Assembly: GCA_015680685.1 (NCBI GenBank)
Contig: MNCI01003613.1
Span: forward strand, 386,676 to 450,675
Origin: Gnetum montanum
Taxonomy: Eukaryota; Streptophyta; Gnetopsida; Gnetales; Gnetaceae
DNA length: 64,000 nt
Direction of reading: 5' to 3'
Shown here: positions 46,730-57,703 of the stretch, piece by piece
How the letters are laid out: each line of letters opens with the position of its first letter
Position numbering within the stretch: position 1 is the stretch's first letter
Translations under genes and position numbers: made by a program
Notes under the pieces: generated by a model
The model's database searches: none
Told to the model about the DNA's origin: nothing
The model's input: only the letters and a program-made list of their open reading frames with translations

Positions 46730-47496
46730 CATAGGAGATCCCCCTAAGCCAAACTCCAGCTGACGAAGGATTTCTTCTTTTGAAACGCTGGCCCAGTCTG
46801 TCCCATCCAAGCCTAAGTCAATGTTTGCCAAATTCTTTCCTTTGTTGACAGCTGACCAGGTAGGACGTTTCAGAGGGAATTCGCTAACCGCCACTTCCCC
46901 AGAAGTAGTTGTGATCATCCTTGTAGGCGACTCCATTTCCACAGTTGTATTCTGAACAAAAGTATTGAAGGTGGAACGCAAACCCAAACCCTCCACAAAC
47001 ATCTCTAGTTGGCGCTTTTCAATAGACACTTCTTTTAGCGACTTCTTATAGTAATGTTTGTGATTTTTCTCGTCCTGACCCCACTTACGAACCTTGGAAG
47101 CAAAGGCTTTCCAATCTTGACATTTAAGGTTCAGGAGATCAATTTGGGCTTTGCACTCTGCCATTCTCCAAGTCAGCGATGCATGACGATTCAGTAAATT
47201 CCAATATCTTGTATACGTGACCTCGGACGTTCGCCAAGAGCGATCACCGCTTAGCCTAGCAGCGGCGAACTCGTACCGGGCCTTCAGATCGTCACGTTCC
47301 ACTGACAACTCAGAGACTTCCCTTTCTTTTGCCTGAATCTGTAGCCACAACTGCTTAATGGAAAGCCTACAGGTCCATAACGATTTAGCATTGTGCACAA
47401 AGCCTTCTGCAACTCCATCGTAAACAGGCCTTGGCACTTGTTCCACTTCTGGGGAAAGTGTGGTTAAACTTTCTATGCTAATGCTTTCAGAGGGAT
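46730..47496 (-). other. Exon 7: coiled coil with conserved C-terminal block
   Basis: A 255-residue helical region: 'IQAKEREVSELSVERDDLKA' and 'KKSLKEVSIEKRQLEMFVEG' are heptad-like. It ends in a globular-looking block 'DWASVSKEEILRQLEFGLGG' that is conserved in element E. The acceptor at 47497-47498 was chosen because it restores phase. An oligomerising role is inference. Confidence 0.6.
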
Positions 47497-48212
47497 CTCA
47501 TCTCAATTTAGCACCTACCCACATGAAAATACAAATGTTAGGACAATATAAACAAGATGCGAAACTCCAAACCTTTGAATAATTCATACCTATGTCAGGG
47601 TGGGCCTCTTGGATCTGTTCAACGACTTCTTCCGCGAGTCCAGCCACAAAATCCATTTTGCTTGGCATTTTAGACCAAGTAAATGGCTCACGGGTACGGG
47701 ATGAACTAACCTCAACAGTCCTCTTCGGGGGAACCGTCTTCATCAGTACATCCAAACACACTGTCCTAGTCTCGCTGCCTTCATCTGGACAAGATAAAAA
47801 CACAAAAAATAAAAAATACCACAAAAATGACAACTGACAGGAGAAATTGAAATGAGATAAAGAGAAAAACATACCATGATCCTTGTCACCCTTTGGGGGG
47901 TCACCTAAATCCAGGTCTCCCTGAAGAAACCTGCGGAACACTTGATCGACATTGCCTTGGTCGTCCAGCGGCTCAGTTTCTGTGGTTTTCTCCCTTAACT
48001 CCTCCGTCCCTCCGCCCTGGCTCTTCTCTGTATGTTCCTCCTCGTGGTTCTTCTCCGTATTGGTCTCCTCCTCCTTGGTGATAGTCTCTAAAGCCTATTT
48101 CCTCATTGTTTTTAAAATCAAGCTAAAAATATCATAGACACATAAGCGATTGAGGTAAAAGTTATAAACAAAACGAAAATGATAAAGTAATAAATGGGCA
48201 AGGTCTGCTTAC

Positions 48213-49252
48213 CAAGCATCTTGAAGCGTATCCGCTTCACGTGTGGCTGGTTCACATCGGAGACTTCCTCAGTCAGGCGCTCAGGCCTCTTTAGCTTTGA
48301 CTTGGTTTGGCCAATAGTCTCCTTGATGACCCGTTCTTCCCTTCTAGCAATGTAGGGTACCTCGTCTGGCTCCAACCCCAAACTATCACGTGTGTGGATT
48401 GAACCGCCAGATGATCCCCCTATAGTAATAGAAGTAGATTCATCAATGCCTTCAGGTGCATCTTGGGATTTAGTTGTCTCAAACAAGTGATTGATCCACG
48501 GGCAGGATATTTGACCCTGATCCCGCAGAACAAACTTGTTGTCTGCGTGAACTACCAGGAACTCGGCAAAACGGCAAAGATAACCAGTGAAGAATGCGAA
48601 GGTGAAAAGGATTGCGCCTCGACATTCGAATGCAACTGCACTATCTCCTTGTGCATGCCCGACAATAAAAATCGTGCCCAGTTATATCGCATGCCTGTTT
48701 CCAAAATAGTTCGCATGACACGAACACCCTCAACCCCAAGACACCTCACCTGGGAAAGAGTTTTAGGGAATACCCGTGCTCTGAACAGGGGATATAGTTC
48801 GTTCACTTCCACAACTTTTGCCTTCCCCTGCATCGGGAATCCCTTGGCACCCTTGGCCACGCCTAGCCAATCTTCCAACTCCTGAATCATCTAGAGGTCT
48901 TTATGAGCTCTGTCTAATACTACATTTAAGCCATCTGCTAGTACGCCAAATAGGTTTGAAAAGAACTCAGGTGATAGATGGAAAACTACCTTCACACCCT
49001 TAATCCGGGTGCTGTAGTATGAGACAGACTCATTAAAGGAGTCTACAATCCCAATCATCACCCCAATGGAAACGTCAGGACTCGGGGTCATAAAAAGCTC
49101 CATGAGGCCGGCATTATCCAGGCAACGAGCGAGGGACGAAGGAGCATGATTACGCAACGACTTCTGGGCCTTAGTCACCCCTCCGAACTTCATCGACAAA
49201 GTTGTCTCGGTTCGTCCAGTGGTCACCGGATCCTCACCAGAAGGTATATCAA
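48213..49252 (-). other. Exon 4: putative plant transposon protein-like domain
   Basis: 346 codons: 'GLMELFMTPSPDVSIGVMIG', 'IKGVKVVFHLSPEFFSNLFG', 'VNELYPLFRARVFPKTLSQV' and 'FFTGYLCRFAEFLVVHADNK', then a Ser/Thr/Glu-rich end with KRIRFKML. The pattern of a rG..i..s...i...lgl-type helix followed by 'fP...l..i' and an 'LF.f....CR' helix resembles the additional-ORF proteins of plant gypsy elements. The same core is read in element A at 4710-5330 and in element E at about 36400-36850. Confidence 0.5.
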
Positions 49253-49680
49253 CTGTAAAAGCAATTTAAAATGGTCGTATCAGCGTAAATCAAAACAATT
49301 GGACAAACTCATTAACATATCTAGAAAATGTTATCATTTACCATGGGTGGAGGATCTAGATGTGCTGCCGAGGTCACGAGGGAAGACTGGCCCGTTGTCA
49401 GTCCAGTCTTTATGAAGTCACCCACGAGCCTTGCACATCGCAAATGCTTTGGAGAACTGCTTATGAAAATGGATCATTGAACCCTTCGTTTGACCCAGTA
49501 CAGTCCCACGAAGGGTGGGGCCCGTCATGAATGCCTCCAGAGCAGTGCCAGCAAGGGCTAATCCTTCGTCTTCAATGAGTGTCCCATCCGGGTTGGTCTT
49601 CAGCCTGTAAGCAAATATGGATCAAAATAAGAAACAAACGCTAAACAGCGAAAGGAAACAGTAAACTTAAATATTCCTAC

Positions 49681-50130
49681 CTGGCCACTCGATACACTGT
49701 GCCTAGAGGGTTCTGGAATAATGTTTGTGCATGGGCAACTATGAACAACATATTGTTGAGGTAGTATAACCCTCGGGGCAATAGTGCCCACACGCGCGTT
49801 AATGGGCATGTAGACTGGGGCTCGTGGGTAGTACCATCGTCGTTAAAAAGAGGCCCCTCATCAATGTCTTGTATGAAAACCATGACACCCTCTGCAGCCC
49901 CCGGTAGCATCTCCTCAAGCACGCTCCGTGCAGTCACCTTGTCAAAGTTTGACCAGATAGCCACCTCAAAATTGTCCAACAGGAAGGACAGTAATCCACA
50001 TGCGCCTCCCCTGAACCAAACCCCATTGTTATCCATGGTCAGATCTGGGGGAACCTCGCCATCCTCAACAGGGCCAACCCATTTTAATACCCCGACAAGT
50101 TCGACAACGATGAGGAAGCGCTTGCTATCT
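49681..50130 (-). other. Exon 2: FCP1/NIF (HAD-type) phosphatase-like domain without catalytic Asp
   Basis: 150 residues that follow the layout of NLI-interacting-factor-like phosphatases. A first strand 'KRFLIVVELVGVL' stands where the family has a LVLDLNGLL-like strand with the DxD nucleophile; here the positions are Glu and Val. 'GVWFRGGACGLLSFLLDNFE' corresponds to the 'RPG...FL' helix. 'FEVAIWSNFDKVTARSVLEE' matches the FEVxIWSS motif. 'YLNNMLFIVAHAQTLFQNP' stands where the family has the 'DDSP...NP' acidic motif; the Asp pair is absent. This suggests a captured host domain that lost catalysis and may serve binding. Assignment rests on motif reading only. Confidence 0.6.
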
Positions 50131-50219
50131 CTGCAAACAATCACGATGCCACGACAGATTAGCCCGAAAAGCGAAAGTTTACGTCATGGATTGATATTTG
50201 AAATCTAAAGATTCATTAT

Positions 50220-50840
50220 ATGTTTACACTCAGCATATACGCTGCCTAAACTAGTGTATACGCCGGTAAAACTGTTTACACTTAACATAAAAACGTGATT
50301 TAAACTCAGCGTATACGCTGTACACTAAGCATATACGCTGCCGAACTCAGCGTATACGCTGTACACTGAGCATATACACTGCCTAACTCAGCGTATACGC
50401 CGACAATAAATTATTTCACGCTGTCACCCAAACTTCGTACGCTCAGTGTATACGCCCAAGAAATCCTTGGCGTATACACCCAAGTGCCCTTCTAGCGTAA
50501 ACAGTCTACGCCGGCGTTGAACAAAATGTTTACGCTAGAAAGATGAAAAACAGGTTTACACTGAAAGACTACAGACTAACAGCATATACGCCGAATAAAC
50601 CCTCAGCGTATACGTCGTCATAGTAAACAAAATTTATGCTGGTAAAATAAGCAAATCACGCTGACAAGACTTTGCGCACAAAAAACTCATGACGCCGTGG
50701 CTTACGCTGATATGCTAGTACAGGGAAAATGTTTACGCTGACAAAACTTTTCGCTTTAAAGTGACACTCAGCGTATACGCTGCAAAACCCCATGCGCCTA
50801 AAAACCCCTACGCTCGGCGTATACGCCGAGACTGTCTACG
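50220..50840. repeat. Array of palindrome GCGTATACGC
   Basis: Exact 10-bp palindromes at 50309-50318, 50350-50359, 50391-50400, 50771-50780 and 50817-50826, and at least ten one-mismatch variants. The last is the centre of an 18-bp perfect palindrome, CTCGGCGTATACGCCGAG (50813-50830). The array lies within intron 1 of the antisense gene. The same motif fills the LTRs and the leader. Confidence 0.85.
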
Positions 50841-51029
50841 CTATAAAAGAAAAAGCATAGAAATAATTAGAGGTAGAGATCAGATCCTACCTGTGGGATG
50901 TCACGGGCCAGGATGGGATCCTTGGCTTGGGCAGGCCCTGCAGCATAGCTTCCGTCTCCTCCGCGAAGGTCAAGTCGGGACCCTTCCTCCCCTGGCCCTC
51001 CACTTCTTTGCCCTTGCCCATCTCGGCCT

Positions 51030-51330
51030 GTTTACGCTGACTATACAAGTTTACGCTGAAGAGAAGAAGTGTCTACGCTGATGCTTGGAAGTTTACCCTC
51101 CGCGTCTACACTGGGATTTAATGCTGCGCGTCTACGCTGGGGTTATTCTTCGACGTCTATGCTCACGTGGAAATTTACGCTTACGCTAAGGCACTGTAGT
51201 TTACACTTACGCTTTAACAGTTTACGCTGTCACTTACGCTCTGTCTCTTTCAAAGTAAGAAGCAAATGGACCCCCCCCCCTTTTATATAGTGCTCCGCTG
51301 ACGCTGACGCTGACGCCGCCGTTGCTCCCT
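51030..51330. repeat. TTTACGCTG / GACGCTGACGCTG repeats upstream of the antisense gene
   Basis: Dense copies of 'GTTTACGCTG', 'GTCTACGCTG' and, at 51295-51315, 'CTGACGCTGACGCTGACGCC'. They cover the predicted promoter and leader of the antisense gene. Half-sites of the GCGTATACGC palindrome. Confidence 0.6.
51281..51289 (-). promoter_or_regulatory. TATA box of the antisense gene
   Basis: On the minus strand the sequence reads CACTATATAAAAGGGGGG: a strong plant TATA box, 260 bp upstream of the antisense ATG at 51021 and pointing toward it. A start about 30 bp downstream would leave a leader of roughly 230 nt made of TTTACGCTG-type repeats. The adjoining run of ten C on the plus strand (51271-51280) is a G run here. 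Confidence 0.6.
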
Positions 51331-51611
51331 TTTTGCCATTTTGTGCCTTTTTTGCTCATTTTTCGCTAGAATTTGCTTAGGAAAAATAGAAAAAATAGAA
51401 ATTACCACATCTTGGTTCCCCGTGGATCCCATTCTGGATGTTTTTGCCTGGTAAGGCGTTAAACTGCCACTCAACGCCCGGTAAGGCATTAAACTGCCAT
51501 GCGTCCCGGTGTGACGGTAATCCACCATTATGCATGTACACATAGTTTAAAATCGCCAAAAGACATAGAACGATACCCCTTTGCTTACTCAACTCTCTGT
51601 TTATTGGCAGG

Positions 51612-54600
51612 AGCAAGCTCAATGGACTGCCAGCATTTAACCGCACCGTTAATCATTGATGGACCACACGACAAAATTACAATAGACATTAACGTAAATC
51701 TCATTGACTTGAGTTCACCAACAGACAACACAGTCATAGCCTCAACACAGAAAATAACAGATGATTACAAAGGCATGCCAAAATTCCTTGACATAAAGGC
51801 CGAGAATATCACTGAAGACCCATTGTCTGAAAGTCCCATCATCATGCCCGATGGAGAAACTAAAATTTTAAAGTTAAGCACCTTATTACAACCGCCATTA
51901 GCCAAAAACATTGAGAACGTGCTTAGGGAAAATATGAAAGCATTCGCTTGGTCCTACACAGACATGCCTGGGCTAGATCCCCAAATTGTCCAACACAATA
52001 TCATCCTTGATCCAAAGTTGAGACCAGTCAAACAAAAAGCACGAAAAGTTAAGCCCGAGGTAGCATTAGCAGTTCGCAATGAGATCACTAAGCTTTATCA
52101 AGCTAGTTTCATTCGGGCTGTCGATTACGCCGAGTGGGTGTCCAACATGGTCATTGTTCCAAAGAAGAACGGAAGCATTCGTTTGTGTATTGACTTCCGG
52201 GATTTAAATGTTGCAACCATAAAGGATGATTTTCCTCTACCCAGCATCGATCAACTTGTTGACTCAACTACTGGGCACGCGCTATTATCCTTCATGGACA
52301 GCTTCTTGGGATACAATCAAATACGTATCAACCCTGAACATCAGCTTCGGACAACCTTTATGACACCATGGGAAACCTTTTGTTACACAATGATGCCTTT
52401 TGGTCTCAAGAACGCTGGGGCCACGTATCAAAGAGCGACGACATTTATCTTTAGTGATTACATACTACACTCACTCAACGATTACATGGATGACATTGTG
52501 GTTAAGTCAAAAATGGAGGAACAACATGTACAAGATCTCGACTTAGTCTTACAACGTTGTTTAAAGTATGAACTGAGGCTTAACCTGAAAAAATGTGTCT
52601 TTGGCATCAAAACAGGCAAAATGCTTGGATTTATAGCATTAGAAGTAGGGATACGAGTAGACCCCGATAAGGTCAAAGCCATAACAAACCTAAAACCACT
52701 AGGCAATCTTACGGAACTTCGAGATCTACAAGGTAGATTACAGCTCATGAGGCGCTTCATAGAAAAACTGATAGATAAACTAAAACCCATGAACCACCTG
52801 TTACGCAAGAACGTACATTTTGAATAGACTCCGCAGTGCCAACAAGCATTCGATGACATTAAAACAGCACTCGCCCAGTTACCCATGATTTATCCACCTC
52901 AAAACGATAAACCATTCTACATCTACCTTGCTACATCGGATTCGTCCATCGCATCTATGCTTTGCCAAAAACGAGATGATGGAACCGAAGTCCTTGTATA
53001 CTACTTGAGCCATGCATTAGTTGCCCATAAGAAAAGGTACAACGACGTGGAGAAGTCATGTTTAGCTTTGGTCTTTTCTTTAAGAAAATGGCGACATTAC
53101 CTCTTCCGTAACTAGGTTTACATAATTTGCAAGGAAAATGTACTTAGAGCCATAATAGGGAATATTTACGAAAGAAGTCGAATAGCCTGGTGGAAGGCCA
53201 TGATAGCCGAGTTTGACCTGTACTACGTAGTGCAATCATCAGTTAAGGGTCAAGCTATAGTAAATCAAACGGCAACATCACCAACGCGCGACCAAGCGAC
53301 TATAGACCCAGACTTTCCAGATGAGAATATAAGCGTCATAGACATAGTGCCCGATGACTACGATGCTATTTTGAACTTTGATGGGGTATCTACCTCTTGA
53401 GGAGGAAGTGCAGCCGCTGTCATCACCCATCCCTCTGGGGAGATCCGACCCTTCGCCTATCGTTTCAACTTTCACTGTACCAACAACATAGCAGAGTATG
53501 AAGGCCTCCTTAGAGGTCTTGCGGCAGCTTTGGCTTTAAACATCACACGGCTTGTAGTCAGAGGGGACTCGCAACTAGTCCTAAACCAAGTCACAAACAT
53601 CTATACATGTAAATCCCAACATTTACAACCATACTGCGACTTAGCAAAACACCTAATGAGGTGATTCGAAAACATTGATGTGCAACACATCTCTAGAAAT
53701 GATAACACCATCGCAGATGCGTTAGCCACATTAGCACTAAACATATCTCCAAATATGTTCCACACATTGCCAAGCTCCATAACCAGTTGTGCTGAACCAA
53801 TCATCGACACCCTTGACACGTTGCCGATTGCATCTGTTAGTTCAACACACGCGATAGAATGGTACAACGACATAAAAAAGTACCTTCTATGCGGTGAAAC
53901 ACCACAACATCTAACAAATGCACAGAGAGACGCAGTGCGAAAACATTCTAAGCAGTATACCCTGGTAGGGGACACACTGTGTCGACGATCCTATGAAGGC
54001 ATATTGCTAACCTGCATTAGTAGTGTCAATGCCCACACTCTTGTTGAACAGGTACATGAGGGACTATGCGGAGGACACATAGCACCGAAATCCATGACCA
54101 CAAAGATCAGATGCTTAGGTTATTATTGGCCACACATGGAATACGACTGTCTCACCAAAGTCAAAACATGTAGTACTTGTCAAAAACATAGCAATCTGAT
54201 ACATGTCCCACCGAATGAGTTGCATACAACGCAAATCACATGGCCCTTTCAAAAGTGGGGGTTGGACCTCATTGGTCAGATAACCCCCTCATCTTCCGTG
54301 GGCCATAGTTTCATTATAACCGCCACAGAATACTTCAGGAAGTGGGTAGAAGCTGCTCCCCTTCAAAGAACTACATCCAAGCACGTGTGCAATTTCATTC
54401 TCGAAAACATTATAACCCGCTTTGGCATTCCCATGAGAATCATCACTGACAACGGGCCACAATTTAGCAGTGCCGAAACCAAAGCCTTTTGTGAAAATTT
54501 AGGGATCAAACACTCGTTTTCATCCCCTTACTATACTCAGAGCAATGGACAAGTGGAAGCAACAAACAAGACAATTATTACAATACTTAAGAAAATGCTT

Positions 54601-55098
54601 ACCCAGAGCAAAAAAAAATGGCACGAACAATTGGTGTACGCATTGTGGGCATACCGTACTACACACCAAACTTCGACAGGTAAGACACCATATAGTCTTG
54701 TTTATGGTTCAGAAGCTGTTTTACCTTTGGAACTGCAGGTACCATCTTTAAGGATCACACTTTCTGGGCTCCTCGACGATGAGCAAAACAATGATCTACG
54801 CATCGTTGATCTTGACTCGGTGGAGGAAGAACATGTGCGCGCCCTCGATCAGATCGAATGGTACCAAAAACAACAACGGCAACGACATCAACATGAAATC
54901 AATAAGCACCCTATCAAAGAAGGTGACCTTGTGCTTAAAGCTGTTCAGGAACACCCGGACAAATTCTCGGCCAACTAGGAAGGGCCTTACTTGGTCATTA
55001 AAGCATTCGACAATGGAGCATTCAAACTAGCTGACATGGAAAGAAATGAGCTTGCCAATCTAACCAATCACCTGTACATAAAACCATTTTATGTTTGA
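51612..55098 (+). pseudogene. Element D pol: RT, RNase H, archaeal-type RNase H, integrase
   Basis: Starts after the candidate splice acceptor. RT: 'EWVSNMVIVPKKNGSIRLCI' (52132-52190), 'DSFLGYNQI', 'MPFGLKNAGATYQRA' and the catalytic YMDD at 52483-52494. RNase H: 52830-53260 ('FYIYLATSDSSIASMLCQ', 'EKSCLALVFSLRKWRHYL'). Second, archaeal-type RNase H: 53340-53740 ('ILNFDGVSTS', 'NNIAEYEGLLRGLAAAL', 'VVRGDSQLVLNQV', 'DNTIADALATLAL'). Integrase: zinc part with 'VHEGLCGGHIAP' and 'CSTCQKH', core 'WGLDLIGQI', 'ITDNGPQF' (Asp 54448) and 'SNGQVEAT' (Glu 54556), with 35 residues between them. Stops: TAG 52825, TAG 53113, TGA 53398, TGA 53662, TAG 54976; otherwise intact to TGA 55096-55098. Dual RNase H marks the Tat lineage. 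Confidence 0.9.
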
Positions 55099-55099
55099 G

Positions 55100-56500
55100 T
55101 ACAAGCTCAGGTATGCGCAAGTCCTAGAATCACGACTATAAACTGATACCACAGCTCATCCTGGAATCATGACAATAAACTGATACCACAGAACAGTCCT
55201 GGATCATGACTTAAAACTGACGTCACAACTGTCTTGGCATCATGACAATAAACTGATATCCCACAGTGTCTGCAATGATGATAAACTAGCACCCATCTAG
55301 CATGACAGTAACCTGCCACCATCACAACCATTGGAGTCCGCTAAGACTATAAACTAGCTTGCCTCCTCATAGTCCACTAAGACTAAAAACTGGCAATGTA
55401 ACATCCACCACGACACTAAACGGGTAATGTCCAACAGGTTATGACATAAAACTAACCCATGATAGTCCGCCAAGACTATAAACTGACAAGTTCGTCTCTA
55501 GTTCATCAATATGCCGCCACATCTAAGCTTCATCACTACATCACCCGCCATAATCGGATCCTATTGACACCACTACTATTGATATACAGTCTGTCACCGT
55601 GTAAGTCTAAGCTCGATCATTCACTCATGGTTTTCTTGTCTCCTTGGAGTTGTGTTTGCAGGATGACATCCAGAGGTTTTCGCACAAAAATGTATTTCGT
55701 CACAAGCAGCAAGATGGGACAATGTTCACAGCACACATGGCGAGACTAAATCAAACCATTCACTAGTACATCCCCATTCACCGACTCATTCCCTATCCAT
55801 TCACAAACACATTTTATTCAATCATACCTTTAATACATCCAGTACACCCAAAACTTTGAACATGCTGTCACATATTGTCGCACATGAATACACAATCAAT
55901 GCAAAGTTTACAATTTCTTGCAAAAAAAGAAAAATAAAAAAAAGCAAGACTCTTGGCACTTTAGCAAGACTCTTGGCACTTTCCATATAAGCCCCAGGTG
56001 GGAAGCCAGTTGTCTCAAACCCAAGTACTCATGTCCAAAATGGTCAAGAAACATATAGTTGCATGGCTTTGGCTCTCTGCCAACAGGTCCCCCTAAACAT
56101 TAAACATGGGCCCTGTTCCTCCAAAGCATGTAACACATCTCCCCGTGGCTTTGGTTTTGCCGAAAAGTTCTCTTGAATACTAACCAAGAGCCTTGTTCCA
56201 CCAAAGAACGCACATTGCATGTCTGAACTCCGAGTCTGCTAAACAATGGCTATTGACAAGGACTAGCATGCCACACATCTGAGCACCCCATCTCCCAGCA
56301 TAATTTCTTAGAGAATCGCCAATCCCCACAATCTCTTTTCTCCTATCAGCTACAAATTTCCCTTTATCGATCCCATGTACTACTGAACACGGTGCAATGA
56401 CGTCTAGTCAAGTGGTAAAGAACGAAGTCTATATCAAGTTGCTTGTGGTGTTTTGCACTTCTTTGTCGACACCTCTCAGGTTGATTCCTCCAAGCGTCAA
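55100..56500 (+). repeat. Element D 3' UTR with short repeats
   Basis: At 55120-55490 a degenerate tandem array of roughly 45-55 bp units, each containing 'AYSAYGACWATAAACTGAY' and 'CCACAG'. The rest (55500-56500) shows no coding conservation; it includes a 21-bp direct duplication 'GCAAGACTCTTGGCACTTT' at 55942-55982. Confidence 0.6.
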
Positions 56501-56514
56501 CAAAGAGGGGCCAA
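56501..56514 (+). other. Element D polypurine tract
   Basis: CAAAGAGGGGCCAA directly before the 3' LTR start TGAAAC; the purine run AAAGAGGGG is the expected plus-strand primer. Confidence 0.6.
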
Positions 56515-57703
56515 TGAAACACCACAAAATTTTGAGCTTGGTACTTCTCCAGCAAGAAGCAGGTCCCTGGGACCCACGAATGGCCACGACTACATTTGGT
56601 GTTGCACATTGCAACTTCTGGAATCAAAAGGCTTAATTTTCGCTAAGTGTGCAGTACCAGCATATATGCCCAGTGTATACGCCTAGCATCTACAGCGTAT
56701 ACGCCTGACATCCCCAGCGTATACGCCCAGCGTAAACATTCGACTTACACGCCCGATGTACACACCTCACCTGTACGCTTGGCACCACAGATGCATACGC
56801 CCGACGATGGAGTCTCAATGACAGAATGAAGACAGCACCAAAGAGCAAGAATTGAAGCAAGTCGACAACCATCAGCGTACACACCCGGCGTATACGTTGA
56901 GTCATTTTCAGTGTGTACGCTTAGCGTGTACGCCCAGCGTCCATAGCATCTCCAGCCAAGTTCACACATGCCCAGCATGTCCAGTGTATATGCCCATCAT
57001 GTATGTCAGCCTGATGTAGCGTATACGCCCCGTGTATACACCCAGCAGATGTAATATGTTGTATATTTGTAAATTGTATGCACCCGGTCAATGCGCCACG
57101 TGTCTCCTAACCCGAGTCTAGCGTAACAACCGGTATAAAACCCCACTTTTCCACTTCACCGAGGATGGTTGGCGAAAATCCCAAAGCATACCAGAGACAT
57201 TTACGCTGCGGACCAGAGCTAAAACCCTCTTACGCTGGAAAGCCCTGTATGCCGTGCACATAGTCTCTACGCTCCGCCTACCATGCGAACCCGCCGAGTC
57301 ATCCCTGCATCCACCGGGGCTTTTCGTCCGCCTTGTGTTCATCACAACTGCGTTAGACCGGTGCACTGTACTTTGACTCTGTAATACCATTGTTTACAAT
57401 TTACACTAATTTCTTACATGTGTTCTGTTTACGCTCGTTTACATTTACGCCCTGTTCATATTTGCTACGCCGTTTACGCTCTCATTTACGCCCGTTTACG
57501 CTGTTCAAGAATAACCCAGCGTATAACACTTCGGCATACATGCGGGTAAATCCTTGTTTGATCCGTGTGCGGACCACCCAAGGTACTATGCCTTTGTGCA
57601 TTCCAGCTCGCCCTCAGGCGAAGGCAGGGTCTTCTATGCACGTCTTGCGATCCTACGGTCTCTGTTTCCTTCCAGTCGATGACCGACGATTTGAGGAAGT
57701 ACA
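56515..57703 (+). repeat. 3' LTR of element D
   Basis: An 1189-bp copy of the 5' LTR with the palindrome-rich U3 (56650-57040), CACGTG at 57097-57102 and TATAAAA at 57134-57140. It ends GAAGTACA followed by the CAAGA duplication. Differences from the 5' LTR are mostly C/T and G/A transitions. Confidence 0.92.

Larger units (their letters stand above)
46531..51021 (-). pseudogene. Antisense gene of element D: eight exons, HAD/NIF-like + plant-transposon-protein-like + coiled coil
   Basis: Exons on the minus strand: 51021-50891, 50130-49681, 49604-49342, 49252-48213, 48094-47875, 47784-47590, 47496-46730, 46632-46531 (ending TAG). All seven introns are GT-AG; they measure 760, 76, 89, 118, 90, 93 and 97 bp. 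Phases match at six of seven junctions; the total is 3168 nt, about 1055 aa. Exon 1 starts MGKGKEVEGQ; exon 2 is FCP1/NIF-like; exon 4 resembles 'putative plant transposon protein' domains; exons 5-6 are acidic; exon 7 is a coiled coil; exon 8 is an acidic Gly/Ser tail. Damage: TGA in exon 3 (about 49399), TAG in exon 4 (about 48892), a frameshift near 48640 and a frame mismatch at the exon 4/5 junction. A TATA box lies 260 bp upstream. Element E has the same gene. Confidence 0.75.
45980..51611 (+). other. Possible intron of the element D gag-pol transcript
   Basis: The interval between protease and RT. Its right border reads CTCTCTGTTTATTGGCAG, a good plant 3' splice site, with AG at 51610-51611, followed by an open frame that runs straight into pol. 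In Ogre elements of the same Tat lineage an intron is known at this place. A matching 5' splice site near 45920-46160 could not be chosen with confidence. If it is spliced, the whole antisense gene lies inside the intron and does not disturb the polyprotein. Confidence 0.45.

Noticed and set aside
46531-51021. Antisense gene as an ordinary host gene next to a transposon
   Set aside because: It lies between the LTRs of one element with matching target duplications, between its protease and RT, and a relative occupies the same place in element E.
52825-52827. TAG in pol as a programmed readthrough codon
   Set aside because: Several other stops of the same mutational type occur in pol, and the site is inside a domain, not between gag and pol.
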